NCBI RefSeq assembly: GCF_030766935.1
Contig: NZ_JASERL010000013.1
Span: 62,001-126,000 of the forward strand
Source: Streptomyces sp. KL109B
GTDB taxonomy: Bacteria > Actinomycetota > Actinomycetes > Streptomycetales > Streptomycetaceae
DNA length: 64,000 bases
Direction: 5' to 3'
In this document: positions 23,581-32,492 of the stretch, piece by piece
How the letters are laid out: every line of letters starts with the position of its first letter
Numbering within the stretch: the first letter of the stretch is position 1
The notes under the pieces: generated by a model
What the model saw: only the letters and a program-made list of their open reading frames with translations
Databases searched by the model: none
Told to the model about the DNA's origin: nothing
Translations under genes and position numbers: made by a program

Positions 23581-26340
23581 ATGTCCCCCATTCCCCGCAG
23601 GTCCCTCCTCAAGGCCGCCGCGGTCGCCGGTGCCGCCGCGCAGTTCAGCTGGGCGCTCGGCGGCAAGGACGCGCAAGCGGCGCAGGCAGCGGGCCAGGCC
23701 GCCGCACCCGCGGCGACCGGGCCCGTCACGCTCGGCTGGCTCGAGGACGGCGGGCTCGGCGCCGCCCCCGGCTCCACCGTCGGCGTGCCGTGGCCCAAGG
23801 GCGCGTACGAGAAGGGCCAGGAGTTCGCCCTCACCACCGAGGACGGCAAGCGGGTCCCCGTCCAGACCTGGCCGCTCGCCCAGTGGCCCGACGGCTCCCT
23901 GAAGTGGACCGCGCACGCCGTCGGCCCCGGCGTCGGCGCGGGCAAGCTGACACTCGCCGCCGGAACCGCCACCGCGCCCGACAAGAAGGTGAGCGTGACG
24001 ACGAGCGGCGGAGCCGTCACCGTCGACACCGGCGTCGTCGTCGCCAAGCTCGGCAAGAGCGGATCGAGCCTGGTCAAGACCGTCACCCGCGGCTCCACCG
24101 AGATCGCCAAGGACGGCCGGCTCGTCCTCCTGCGCCAGGGCGAGATCGAGGACGGCGACCAGAGGGCCGCGAAGTACGAACGCTTCGAATCCGTCATCGA
24201 GGAGACGAAGGTCGAGCAGGAGGGGCCGGTCCGCGCCGTCGTCCGCGTCGACGGCAAACACCGCAAGGGGAACAGGAGTTGGCTGCCCTTCTCCATACGG
24301 TTCTACTTCTACGCGGGCGCCGAGTCCTTCCGCATGGTGCACACCATCACGTACGACGGCACCCAGGAGCCCGGCAAGGCGTCCGGCGACTTCATCCGCG
24401 GGCTCGGCGTCCGCTTCACCGTGCCGATGCGCGACAAGGCGTACGACCGGCACATCCGCATCGGCGGCGAGGGCACCGGCATGCTGCGCGAAGCCGTCCA
24501 GGGCATCACCGGTCTGCGCAGGGACCCGGGAGCCGCCGTGCAGGCCGCCCAGTTCGCGGGCGAGAAGCTGCCCGACCCGGCCACCTGGGACCAGCGCGTC
24601 ACCACCCGCCTGAAGTACATCCCCGAGTGGGGCGACTACACCCTCTCCCAGCTGTCGGCGGACGGCTTCACGCTCAAGAAGCGTACGAAGAACGGCGGTT
24701 ACGGCTGGATCGGGGCCGGAGGTGGCCGCCGGGCCAGCGGGTTCGGGTACGTCGGCGGGCCGAGCGGCGGACTCTCCTTCGGCCTCCGCGACTTCTGGGA
24801 GAAGCACCCGGCGGGCCTCGACATCCGGAACGCCCACACCGACGAGGCCGAGGTCACCCTGTGGCTCTGGTCCCCGGAAGCCCAGCCCATGGACCTGCGC
24901 TTCTACCACGACGGCATGGGCCAGGACACGTACGCGGAGCAGCTCGAAGGCCTCAACATCACATACGAGGACTACGAGCCCGAATTCGGCACCCCGTACG
25001 GCATCGCCCGGACCAGCGAGCTGATGTTCTGGGCGAATGACGCGACACCGAAGCCCGAGGAGCTCGCGCGGCAGGTCGCCGCCGTGCGCGTGCTGCCGCA
25101 GCTCGCCGCGCCGCCGAAGCAGCTCATCGGGGCGCGCGTACTCGGCCCCGGCCTCTACTCCGAGCCCGACCGCTCCACCCCCGCCAAGGCGAAGATCGAG
25201 GACCACCTCGACTTCCTCTTCACCTACTACAAGGACCAGGTGGAGATGCGCCGTTGGTACGGCTTCTGGGACTACGGCGATGTGATGCACTCCTACGACC
25301 CGGCACGCCACCAGTGGCGTTACGACGTGGGCGGTTACGCGTGGGACAACTCGGAGCTGTCGCCGGACATCTGGCTGTGGCTCGCCTATCTGCGCTCCGG
25401 GCGCGCCGACATCTTCCGCTTCGCCGAGGCCATGACCCGGCACACCGGCGAGGTCGACGTCTACCACCTCGGCAAATGGGCCGGACTCGGCACCCGGCAC
25501 GGCGTCCAGCACTACGCCGACAGCGCCAAACAGCAGCGCATCGCCAACACCACGTACCGCCGCTACTACTACTTCCTCACCGGCGACGAACGCGTCGGTG
25601 ACCTCATGCACGCCAACGTCGACTCCGACGAGACGTTCCTCGTGCTCGACCCCAACCGCAAGGTCCGCACCGACACCGACTACAAGCCCGACCCGCACGC
25701 CCTGTCCATCGGCTTCGGCACCGACTGGAGCGGCCTCGTCTCCGCCTGGCTCACCGAGTGGGAGCGGCGCGGGCCGAAGTGGGAGAAGGCCAAGGCGCGC
25801 GTCCTCTCCACCATGGAGACCATCGCCGCGCAGCCCAACGGGTTCGTGCAGGGGAGCGGGCTCTACGACCTCGACACCGGCAGGTTCGCCGTCGCCGACA
25901 AGCCCGTCGTCGGCGTCTCCCACCTGTCGGCGGTCTTCGGCCTCAACGAGCTGTGCGCCGAGCTGATCGACCAGGTCGACATGCCGAAGTTCGAGGAGGC
26001 TTACTACGACTACTGCCGCTACTTCAACGCCACCAAGGCGGAGCAGAAGGCGCGCTACGGCGCCGACTTCGGCTCGCTCATCCTCTTCCAGGGCCACTCC
26101 AGGCTCGACGCCTACGCCGCCGTACGCACCGGTGACGAGAAGCTGGCGAAGCGGGCCTGGGAGAAGTTCTACGGCTCCGACGGCTACAAGGAGTCCGCGC
26201 CCTGGAAGACCGAGAAGGTCGAAGGGCCCGTGACGCTCGTCGCGGGCACCGAGGCCAACTGGGTCTACACCAACGACACCGCCCTGTACGGACTCGCCGC
26301 CATCGAGAACCTCGCGCTGGTCGGGGACAAGATGCCCTGA
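23581..26340 (+). CDS. Secreted exo-rhamnogalacturonan-lyase-like protein (PL26/PcRGLX type)
   Basis: A 919-aa exported protein. A Tat signal (P-R-R-S-L-L-K-A-A-A-V-A-G-A-A-A) is followed by Ala/Gln-rich spacer to about residue 45. A beta-rich N-terminal domain (about 50-250), a central domain with W-G-D-Y-T-L-S-Q, and a large (alpha/alpha) barrel-like region (about 500-919; Y-D-V-G-G-Y-A-W-D-N-S-E and H-T-G-E-V-D-V-Y-H-L-G-K-W) match what I remember of the exo-rhamnogalacturonan lyases. They split the rhamnose-galacturonic acid backbone of pectin from one end. There is no carbohydrate-binding module. ATG at 23581 follows GGAAAGGAACG. Operon position behind a sugar importer fits uptake of the products. 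Catalytic residues were not identified. Confidence 0.72.
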   Translation: MSPIPRRSLLKAAAVAGAAAQFSWALGGKDAQAAQAAGQAAAPAATGPVTLGWLEDGGLGAAPGSTVGVPWPKGAYEKGQEFALTTEDGKRVPVQTWPLAQWPDGSLKWTAHAVGPGVGAGKLTLAAGTATAPDKKVSVTTSGGAVTVDTGVVVAKLGKSGSSLVKTVTRGSTEIAKDGRLVLLRQGEIEDGDQRAAKYERFESVIEETKVEQEGPVRAVVRVDGKHRKGNRSWLPFSIRFYFYAGAESFRMVHTITYDGTQEPGKASGDFIRGLGVRFTVPMRDKAYDRHIRIGGEGTGMLREAVQGITGLRRDPGAAVQAAQFAGEKLPDPATWDQRVTTRLKYIPEWGDYTLSQLSADGFTLKKRTKNGGYGWIGAGGGRRASGFGYVGGPSGGLSFGLRDFWEKHPAGLDIRNAHTDEAEVTLWLWSPEAQPMDLRFYHDGMGQDTYAEQLEGLNITYEDYEPEFGTPYGIARTSELMFWANDATPKPEELARQVAAVRVLPQLAAPPKQLIGARVLGPGLYSEPDRSTPAKAKIEDHLDFLFTYYKDQVEMRRWYGFWDYGDVMHSYDPARHQWRYDVGGYAWDNSELSPDIWLWLAYLRSGRADIFRFAEAMTRHTGEVDVYHLGKWAGLGTRHGVQHYADSAKQQRIANTTYRRYYYFLTGDERVGDLMHANVDSDETFLVLDPNRKVRTDTDYKPDPHALSIGFGTDWSGLVSAWLTEWERRGPKWEKAKARVLSTMETIAAQPNGFVQGSGLYDLDTGRFAVADKPVVGVSHLSAVFGLNELCAELIDQVDMPKFEEAYYDYCRYFNATKAEQKARYGADFGSLILFQGHSRLDAYAAVRTGDEKLAKRAWEKFYGSDGYKESAPWKTEKVEGPVTLVAGTEANWVYTNDTALYGLAAIENLALVGDKMP

Positions 26341-26358
26341 CCCCGGCAGACTTCGGGC

Positions 26359-26814
26359 ATGGACTGGAACCGTTACCGCTTTCGCAGTGTGTGGCAACTG
26401 CCCGCCCCGCCGGGCGCCGTGTACGCGGTGCTCGAGCGGGCCGAGGAGTACCCGCGGTGGTGGCCCCAGGTGCGCTCGGTGACGCCGCTGGACGGAAGCG
26501 ACTCCAGCGGCGTCGCCGTCTTCCGGTCCTTCCTCCCGTACGAGCTGCACGTCACGGCGCGCGAACGGCGGCGCGACCCGGCCGCCGGGGTGCTGGAGGT
26601 CGCGATGACCGGGGACCTGGAGGGCTGGGCGCGATGGACGCTGCACGCGCGCGTGGGCGGCGGGACGCGGGCCGTGTACGACCAGGAGGTCGAGGTGAGC
26701 AAGCCGCTGATGCGGCGCTTCGCGGTGCCGGGCCGGCCGGTGTTCCTCGCCAACCACGCGTGGATGATGCGCGGCGGGCGGCGGGGGTTGACCGCGCGCC
26801 TGCGGCCGGCCTGA
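26359..26814 (+). CDS. SRPBCC-family protein (polyketide cyclase/dehydrase-like)
   Basis: A 151-aa START-like protein: P-A-P-P-G-A-V-Y-A-V-L-E-R-A-E-E-Y-P-R-W-W-P-Q-V at 15-38 is the typical helix of the lipid-binding fold, and the C-terminal helix carries F-L-A-N-H-A-W-M-M-R-G-G. It should bind a hydrophobic ligand or act as a cyclase-like enzyme; the ligand is unknown. It lies 18 nt after the lyase stop and may be transcribed with it, but nothing links it to pectin use. The ATG at 26359 has a weak ribosome site. Confidence 0.82.
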   Translation: MDWNRYRFRSVWQLPAPPGAVYAVLERAEEYPRWWPQVRSVTPLDGSDSSGVAVFRSFLPYELHVTARERRRDPAAGVLEVAMTGDLEGWARWTLHARVGGGTRAVYDQEVEVSKPLMRRFAVPGRPVFLANHAWMMRGGRRGLTARLRPA

Positions 26815-26845
26815 GGGCGACCGGTGGCGACCGCACGCGACCGGT

Positions 26846-26875
26846 TTGAACAGTGGGCGCCGCGACCTGTATTGT
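26846..26875 (+). promoter_or_regulatory. Promoter of tRNA-Val copy 2
   Basis: TTGAAC at 26846-26851 and TATTGT at 26870-26875, 18 nt apart, place the start at about 26882, seven bases before the mature tRNA. Copy 1 has no equally good promoter. Confidence 0.7.
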
Positions 26876-26888
26876 TCAACGCGTTCCC

Positions 26889-26960
26889 GGGCGATTAGCT
26901 CAGTGGGAGAGCGCTTCGTTCACACCGAAGAGGTCACTGGTTCGAACCCAGTATCGCCCA
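26889..26960 (+). tRNA. tRNA-Val (CAC), copy 2
   Basis: Base-for-base identical to the tRNA at 19436-19507, with anticodon CAC and no encoded CCA. The shared sequence spans 26886-26966. Confidence 0.97.
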
Positions 26961-26971
26961 CCCGGAGAATG

Positions 26972-27002
26972 ACCGGTCCGCCGTGCAGGCGGGCCGGTTT
27001 TT
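26972..27002 (+). terminator. Terminator of tRNA-Val copy 2
   Basis: ACCGGTCCGCC pairs with GGCGGGCCGGT (one T-G wobble) around GTGCA, followed by TTTTT. The stem is unrelated to the terminator after copy 1. Confidence 0.88.
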
Positions 27003-27036
27003 CGTTTCTGCCTTCGGGGCCCCGACGGGGGAACGA

Positions 27037-27762
27037 TCAGGCTGCCGCCGGGAGTTCCGGGCGCAGCGGCCACGCCGGGTCCACCGTCTCCGGGTTGCCG
27101 GTGCGGGCGAACCAGGCCTGCAGACCGCGGGCCTGCGCCGCGTGCCAGACCGCCTGCAGCGTGTGCAGCTCGGCGGGGGAGAGGCGCTCCAGGCGGGACG
27201 CGAAACGGCGGCCCAGCGCCCGCACCAGGTCCAGCGACGCCTGCGCGTCCGCCGCCGCGTCGTGCGCGCCCGCCAGCTCCACCTCGTACTGCTCGCACAG
27301 ATCCGTCAGCGTGCGGCGGCCCTTGCGGTAGCGGTCCAGGTGCTTGTCCAGGACGCGCGGGTCGACCACGCACAGGGACGACGTCTCCAGGTAGCGGCTG
27401 AGCGAGGAGGCCCGGTGCCGCTTCAACTCCCGGTCCAGGAGCGTCAGATCGAACGGCGCGTTCATGACGACGAGCGGGCGGCCCGCCGCGGCCTGCTCGG
27501 CGAGCGCCCGGCCGACCTCCTCCATCACCGGCGCCGGCCAGCGTCCGTTGCACTGCAGATGCTCGTCGGTCAGGCCGTGCACCTCGGTCGCGCCGGGCGG
27601 CACCGGCACCCCGGGATTCACCAGCCAGCGCGACACCCGCGGCCGCGTCCCCGCGGCGTCCTGCACCACGATCGCGGCGGACACGATGCGATCGCTCTCC
27701 ACGTCCACGCCCGTGGTCTCCGTGTCGAAGGCAGCCAAAGGCCCCTCGTACCAGCACGTCAT
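27037..27762 (-). CDS. DEDDh 3'-5' exonuclease (DnaQ-like)
   Basis: A 241-aa protein with the three exonuclease motifs: Exo I F-D-T-E-T-T-G at 12-18, Exo II N-A-P-F-D near 100, and Exo III H-D-A-A-A-D-A (DEDDh histidine). All four acidic residues are present, so it should cut DNA or RNA from the 3' end. It is a stand-alone epsilon-like nuclease with a C-terminal helix region of about 55 residues of unknown role. Whether it serves the replicase, repair or RNA maturation is unclear. The ATG is at 27760-27762. The opposite strand encodes a DUF4365 protein starting 186 nt away. Confidence 0.9.
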   Translation of the reverse strand: MTCWYEGPLAAFDTETTGVDVESDRIVSAAIVVQDAAGTRPRVSRWLVNPGVPVPPGATEVHGLTDEHLQCNGRWPAPVMEEVGRALAEQAAAGRPLVVMNAPFDLTLLDRELKRHRASSLSRYLETSSLCVVDPRVLDKHLDRYRKGRRTLTDLCEQYEVELAGAHDAAADAQASLDLVRALGRRFASRLERLSPAELHTLQAVWHAAQARGLQAWFARTGNPETVDPAWPLRPELPAAA

Positions 27763-27947
27763 GATTTCTCAACTCCTGCGTCCCGCGCGGCAGATGACAT
27801 CCCGTCGACATGCTGTCCCTGCCCCAAGCGGTGATACCCGCGCTGTTTGCGTCGTACCCAAAGGGGTCACAACAGAGGTACGAGTCATGGCAGTTCAGCG
27901 GGGGTGCCATCGGCGCGAACCCGCATTCCCGGAAGGCCAGTTGGACC

Positions 27948-28514
27948 ATGGCGCTCGCGCGGCCCGAACGAGGCGGGCTGCTGCCCGAGCGGATCGCACC
28001 GCCGCGCGGCACTCTCGCCACCACCGCCTGCATGGAGACCTTGCAGGTCGGCTATCTGCACGCGGTGGCCGCCGCCGCGGGATGCTCGCTCTCGCAGCCC
28101 TTCCCCGACAACGGCATCGACTGGCATGTCAGCCACAGCTCGCCGGGGCACGCGGTCGACGACGAGGTCACCATCAAAGTGCAGCTCAAGGCCACGTACC
28201 AGGTCGCGCCGAACCCTCCGGGGCCGTCCTTCGCGTTCACGCTCGACAACGCGCACCTGGAGAAGCTGGCCCGCACCCCGGTCTCGGTGCACAAGATCCT
28301 CGTCGTGATGCTCGTGCCGCGCTCCCAGGACGACTGGCTGCGCGCCAGCCATGATCGCCTCGACCTGAGGCACTGCTGCTACTGGACCAACCTCGCCGGG
28401 CAGCAGGTCACGGGCCGGCGCAGGACCACCGTGCGCGTCCCCACGGCGCGGATCTTCGACGACCGCGCGCTCTGCGAAATCATGACCAGGGTGGGCGCGG
28501 GTGGACGGCCCTGA
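27948..28514 (+). CDS. DUF4365-like protein, possible PD-(D/E)XK nuclease fold
   Basis: A 188-aa protein. After a variable N-terminus, residues about 28-50 form a helix with E30 and G-Y-L-H-A-V-A-A-A-A-G-C, then D58 in D-N-G-I-D-W-H-V, and Q79-L-K81 at the end of a beta strand (V-T-I-K-V-Q-L-K-A-T). This E...D...QxK spacing is the layout of DUF4365 and other PD-(D/E)XK proteins such as Mrr-type restriction enzymes. Nuclease activity is therefore plausible but unproven. ATG at 27948 with GGAAGG about 11 nt upstream. Single gene; no methylase nearby. Confidence 0.65.
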   Translation: MALARPERGGLLPERIAPPRGTLATTACMETLQVGYLHAVAAAAGCSLSQPFPDNGIDWHVSHSSPGHAVDDEVTIKVQLKATYQVAPNPPGPSFAFTLDNAHLEKLARTPVSVHKILVVMLVPRSQDDWLRASHDRLDLRHCCYWTNLAGQQVTGRRRTTVRVPTARIFDDRALCEIMTRVGAGGRP

Positions 28515-28550
28515 CCGTTCAACAGGGCCGGGGCGGAAGGGAGTTACGTG

Positions 28551-29771
28551 ATGCAGCAGCACCGTCCGATCGACGAGCCCCTGCGTCCTCTCGGAGTCGG
28601 CCGCGGTCACCCCGTGGATGTCGTCGGGCCCGAGCCGGGGCAGGTCGACCCCGCCGTACTCAACGCCCTCCTCGACCGGCACGGCTGGCGGCGGCGCGGC
28701 GGGGCCGCCGGGCGGTACGCGCGCTGGACGCCGCCGGGCGCCGGGGCGCGGACCAGCCTGCTCGTGCCGGAGAGCCGGGCCTTCCCGGACAGCGAGGAGC
28801 TGCTCGGGGAGGCGCTCGTCGCGCTGGAGCGCAGCGGCACACCGTCCGCGCGCGAGGTGCTGGTCTCGCTCGCCGTGCCCAGCGACGAGATCCGCTGGAC
28901 GCGCGACGTGCCGGCCGGGCCCGCGGGCGCCTCGTCCTGGACCGCCGAGGAACAACTGCGGGGCGCGGCGCGGCAGATGCTGCTCGCGGGCGCCCTCGCC
29001 GCGCGTGGCCGCGCCGGGTACTACGGGGCCAGGCACCGGCGGCCCGCTACCGCGGCCCTGGAGAACGTACTGGTGCAGACGGCGTCCGGCGGGCGCCGTC
29101 TCACCGCGTTCGTGCCCGTCGCCACGGGGCGCTCGCTCGCCGTGCGGCTGCACCAGGCGTTGTACGCGGCACGCGAGGCCGTCGACTACCGGCGGGCCAC
29201 CGGCGGCATGGACGCCTTCGACGGCGCGATCGAGGCGGGCGTCAGCCATGAACTGACCGAGGCGCTCGTCGCGTTGGTGCGCGGCACCGAGGGCGCCCGC
29301 GTCGGCGTGGCCTGGGCGCCCGCCGCCGGAGTGCCGGGGGAGTGCACGGACGGCGACGCCCCCGTCGAGTTCTCACCCGGCGACCTCGACGTGCTGCGCG
29401 AGGCCGGGGCCCGCTACCAGTACGCCGAACCCGCCGTCTCCGTCCGCGTCACCGGCACCGTCGTGCGGATGCGCAGGGCCGGGCCGCGCGGCGCGGGCAC
29501 GGTGCGGCTGCGCGTGATCGCGGGCGTCGAGGTGCCGCACGTACGGATGACGCTCGACGAGGAGGCGTACCGGATCGCCGGGCACGCGCACCTGGTGGGC
29601 CTGCCGATCCGCGTGCACGGGCGCCTGGAGAGCCGGGGCGGATTCCGTCGCCTCACCGGCGCGACCGGCGTCGTACCCGTGCAGGTGGAGGAGGCGGAGC
29701 GGGACCGGCTCATGAAGTCGCTGCAGGAGAACCTGGACTTCTTCGAGGAGGCGTGCGCGGGGGACGACTAG
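28551..29771 (+). CDS. Conserved hypothetical protein (406 aa)
   Basis: A 406-aa soluble protein with no membrane helix or signal. The first 130 residues include a short alpha/beta part with W-R-R-R-G-G-A-A-G-R-Y-A-R-W; the C-terminal third (about 300-385) has a run of alternating strands (V-S-V-R-V-T-G-T-V-V-R-M-R-R, I-R-V-H-G-R-L-E-S-R) that looks like an OB-fold or similar beta barrel; the extreme C-terminus is acidic. I cannot assign a family. It starts 36 nt after the DUF4365 stop (ATG 28551, GTG 28548 also possible) with GGAAGGGAG upstream, so the two may be one operon. Confidence 0.7.
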   Translation: MQQHRPIDEPLRPLGVGRGHPVDVVGPEPGQVDPAVLNALLDRHGWRRRGGAAGRYARWTPPGAGARTSLLVPESRAFPDSEELLGEALVALERSGTPSAREVLVSLAVPSDEIRWTRDVPAGPAGASSWTAEEQLRGAARQMLLAGALAARGRAGYYGARHRRPATAALENVLVQTASGGRRLTAFVPVATGRSLAVRLHQALYAAREAVDYRRATGGMDAFDGAIEAGVSHELTEALVALVRGTEGARVGVAWAPAAGVPGECTDGDAPVEFSPGDLDVLREAGARYQYAEPAVSVRVTGTVVRMRRAGPRGAGTVRLRVIAGVEVPHVRMTLDEEAYRIAGHAHLVGLPIRVHGRLESRGGFRRLTGATGVVPVQVEEAERDRLMKSLQENLDFFEEACAGDD

Positions 29772-29783
29772 CTTCGAGGAGGA

Positions 29784-30350
29784 CTAGCCCTTCAGGGGGC
29801 GGTGCGCGTACAGGTCTCTGAGCAGGGCGATCTCCGCGCAGTGGTGGATCGTCTCGCGGTTGATGTGCAGCACGAGCGTCGCCATCCGTTCCTTCTCGTA
29901 CGGGCCCTCGGCCGGGCCGCACGGACGCGCGAGCGCCTCCTCGTCCATGCCGCGGACCCCCGCGATCCACCGCGCGTACGCGGCGTCCAGACGGTCCAGG
30001 GCCTCGGCGGCCGTGCCGGGATAGTCGTACGTCATGTAGTCCACCGGCTCCGCCCCGAAGTGCGACGCGTTCCGCATGCCGAGCACGCCCACCAGGATGT
30101 GGCCGAGGCGCCACGCGATCGTCGTGACCGGGGCCGGGACCGGCTCCGGGAACGCGAAGTCGATCGTGAAATCGCCGGAGCCGCCCTGGACGGGGGCGGT
30201 CCCGGTGCCGCGCGGGTGCAGGGTCCAGCAGTCCGCCACGGGCTCCCAGAAGTACTCGTCGTCGGTCAGCCCCGCGAGGCGGTCGCGGAGCTGATTGCGC
30301 CAGTGCCAGTCGAGCTGGTCGGCGAGGAGCGTGTTCCAGTCGAGTGTCAT
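29784..30350 (-). CDS. DinB-family protein
   Basis: A 188-aa four-helix-bundle protein of the DinB/YfiT superfamily. The usual metal-binding histidines are visible in W-R-L-G-H-I-L (first) and H-H-C-A-E-I-A-L-L-R-D-L-Y near the C-terminus, and the N-terminus has L-D-W-H-W-R-N-Q-L-R-D-R-L. Family members include mycothiol-dependent enzymes and many of unknown role. It converges with the 406-aa gene, stop codons 12 nt apart, with no terminator hairpin between. Confidence 0.85.
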   Translation of the reverse strand: MTLDWNTLLADQLDWHWRNQLRDRLAGLTDDEYFWEPVADCWTLHPRGTGTAPVQGGSGDFTIDFAFPEPVPAPVTTIAWRLGHILVGVLGMRNASHFGAEPVDYMTYDYPGTAAEALDRLDAAYARWIAGVRGMDEEALARPCGPAEGPYEKERMATLVLHINRETIHHCAEIALLRDLYAHRPLKG

Positions 30351-30507
30351 ACGTCTCACGCTAGAGCCCGGCACTGACAGTCGCCCGGCCGCCGGGCCGC
30401 CGCCCCGGTTAACCGTTTCGCGAGCGGCCTCGGTGACTCGGTACGATCGTTGCTGCGCGCGTCACAGGTAATGGCGCGGCGTTCCATCTTCAGGTAGGAG
30501 AAGACCG

Positions 30508-32487
30508 GTGTCTGACGTCCGTGTGACCATCCAACGCGATTCCGAGCGGGAAGAGCGCGTGGTGACGACGGGCACTACGGCCGCCGAGCTCTTCCCCGGC
30601 GAGCGCACCATCGTGGCCGCGCGTGTGGCCGGTGAGCTGAAGGACCTCGCGTACGAGCTCGCCGACGGCGAGACCGTCGAGCCCGTCGAGATCTCCTCCG
30701 AGGACGGACTGAACATCCTGCGGCACTCGACCGCGCACGTCATGGCGCAGGCCGTGCAGGAGCTGTTCCCGGAGGCCAAGCTCGGCATCGGCCCGCCCAT
30801 CAAGGACGGCTTCTACTACGACTTCGACGTCAAGGAGCCGTTCACCCCCGAGGACATCAAGCGCATCGAGAAGAAGATGCAGGAGATCCAGAAGCGGGGG
30901 CAGCGCTTCTCGCGCCGTGTCACCACGGACGACGACGCGCGCGTGGAGCTCGCCGACGAGCCGTACAAGCTGGAGCTCATCGGCCTGAAGGGCAGCGCCG
31001 CGCAGGCCGCCGACGGCGCGGACGCCGAGGTGGGCAGCGGCGAGCTGACCATCTACGACAACCTCGACGCCAAGACCGGCGAGCTGTGCTGGAAGGACCT
31101 CTGCCGAGGCCCGCACCTGCCGACCACCCGCGTCATCCCCGCGTTCAAGCTGATGCGCTCGGCCGCCGCCTACTGGCGCGGCAGCGAGAAGAACCCGCAG
31201 CTCCAGCGCATCTACGGCACCGCGTGGCCGTCGAAGGACGAGCTGAAGGCGTACCTGGAGTTCCTCGCCGAGGCAGAGAAGCGCGACCACAGGAAGCTCG
31301 GCGCCGAGCTGGACCTGTTCTCCTTCCCGGACGAGCTGGGCCCGGGCCTCGCGGTCTTCCACCCGAAGGGTGGCGTGATCCGCAAGGTCATGGAGGACTA
31401 CTCGCGGCGCCGCCACGAGGCATCCGGCTACGAGTTCGTGAACACCCCGCACATCTCGAAGGAGCACCTCTTCGAGACCTCGGGTCACCTGCCGCACTAC
31501 GCGGAGGGCATGTTCCCGCCCATCCAGTTCGACGAGCAGAACTATCGCCTCAAGGCGATGAACTGCCCGATGCACAACCTGATCTTCAAGTCCCGGGGCC
31601 GTTCCTACCGTGAACTGCCGCTGCGGCTCTTCGAGTTCGGCACGGTGTACCGGTACGAGAAGTCGGGCGTGGTGCACGGCCTTACCCGGTCCAGGGGCTT
31701 CACGCAGGACGACTCGCACATCTACTGCACCAAGGAGCAGATGGCGGAGGAGCTCGACAAGCTCCTCACCTTCGTCCTCGACCTGCTGCGCGACTACGGC
31801 CTGACCGAGTTCGAGCTGGAGCTGTCGACCCGCGACGACTCCGACAAGTTCATCGGCACGGACGAGGACTGGGCCGAGGCCACCGAGGCGCTGCGCTCCG
31901 CCGCCGAGAAGCAGGGCCTGCCGCTCGTGCCCGACCCGGGCGGCGCCGCGTACTACGGCCCGAAGATCTCCGTGCAGGCCAAGGACGCGATCGGGCGGTC
32001 GTGGCAGATGTCGACCCTTCAGGTCGACTTCAACCAGCCGAAGCGGTTCGGCCTGGAGTACACGGCCGCGGACGGCTCGCGTCAGCAGCCGGTCATGCTG
32101 CACCGCGCCCTGTTCGGCTCGATCGAGCGGTTCTTCGGTGTGCTCCTTGAGCACTACGCGGGTGCGTTCCCGGCGTGGCTCGCTCCGGTGCAGGCCGTCG
32201 GCATCCCGATCGGCGACGGGCACGTGGCGTACCTGGAGGAGTTCGCCGAGAAGGCGCGCGCCCAGGGGCTGCGGGTCGAGGTCGACAAGTCCTCGGACCG
32301 GATGCAGAAGAAGATCCGCAACCAGCAGAAGGCCAAGGTGCCCTTCATGGTCATCGCGGGTGACGAGGACATGAACGCCGGTTCGGTGTCCTTCCGTTAC
32401 CGCGACGGCTCGCAGGAGAACGGCATCCCGGTCGACGAGGCCATCGCGAAGATCGCGAAGGTCGTGGAGGAGCGGGCGCAGGTCTGA
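30508..32487 (+). CDS. thrS: Threonine-tRNA ligase
   Basis: A 659-aa class II synthetase with full domain order: TGS (1-65), the second additional editing domain (about 70-230, with [10 protein letters not shown]), the catalytic core (about 265-540; zinc ligands in M-N-C-P-M-H-N and nearby His, [11 protein letters not shown]) and the anticodon-binding domain (about 550-659). It charges tRNA-Thr and hydrolyses Ser-tRNA-Thr. GTG at 30508 lies 8 nt after GGTAGGAG. No T-box leader is seen. The next gene is convergent. Confidence 0.97.
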   Translation: MSDVRVTIQRDSEREERVVTTGTTAAELFPGERTIVAARVAGELKDLAYELADGETVEPVEISSEDGLNILRHSTAHVMAQAVQELFPEAKLGIGPPIKDGFYYDFDVKEPFTPEDIKRIEKKMQEIQKRGQRFSRRVTTDDDARVELADEPYKLELIGLKGSAAQAADGADAEVGSGELTIYDNLDAKTGELCWKDLCRGPHLPTTRVIPAFKLMRSAAAYWRGSEKNPQLQRIYGTAWPSKDELKAYLEFLAEAEKRDHRKLGAELDLFSFPDELGPGLAVFHPKGGVIRKVMEDYSRRRHEASGYEFVNTPHISKEHLFETSGHLPHYAEGMFPPIQFDEQNYRLKAMNCPMHNLIFKSRGRSYRELPLRLFEFGTVYRYEKSGVVHGLTRSRGFTQDDSHIYCTKEQMAEELDKLLTFVLDLLRDYGLTEFELELSTRDDSDKFIGTDEDWAEATEALRSAAEKQGLPLVPDPGGAAYYGPKISVQAKDAIGRSWQMSTLQVDFNQPKRFGLEYTAADGSRQQPVMLHRALFGSIERFFGVLLEHYAGAFPAWLAPVQAVGIPIGDGHVAYLEEFAEKARAQGLRVEVDKSSDRMQKKIRNQQKAKVPFMVIAGDEDMNAGSVSFRYRDGSQENGIPVDEAIAKIAKVVEERAQV

Positions 32488-32492
32488 TCCGC

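Noticed and set aside
19436-26960. Integrative element with att sites at the tRNA-Val copies
   Set aside because: No integrase, excisionase or phage gene lies between the copies; kept only as a recombination hypothesis.
30351-30507. Possible T-box leader before thrS
   Set aside because: No T-box core sequence or specifier stem was found; the gap has only a normal ribosome site.
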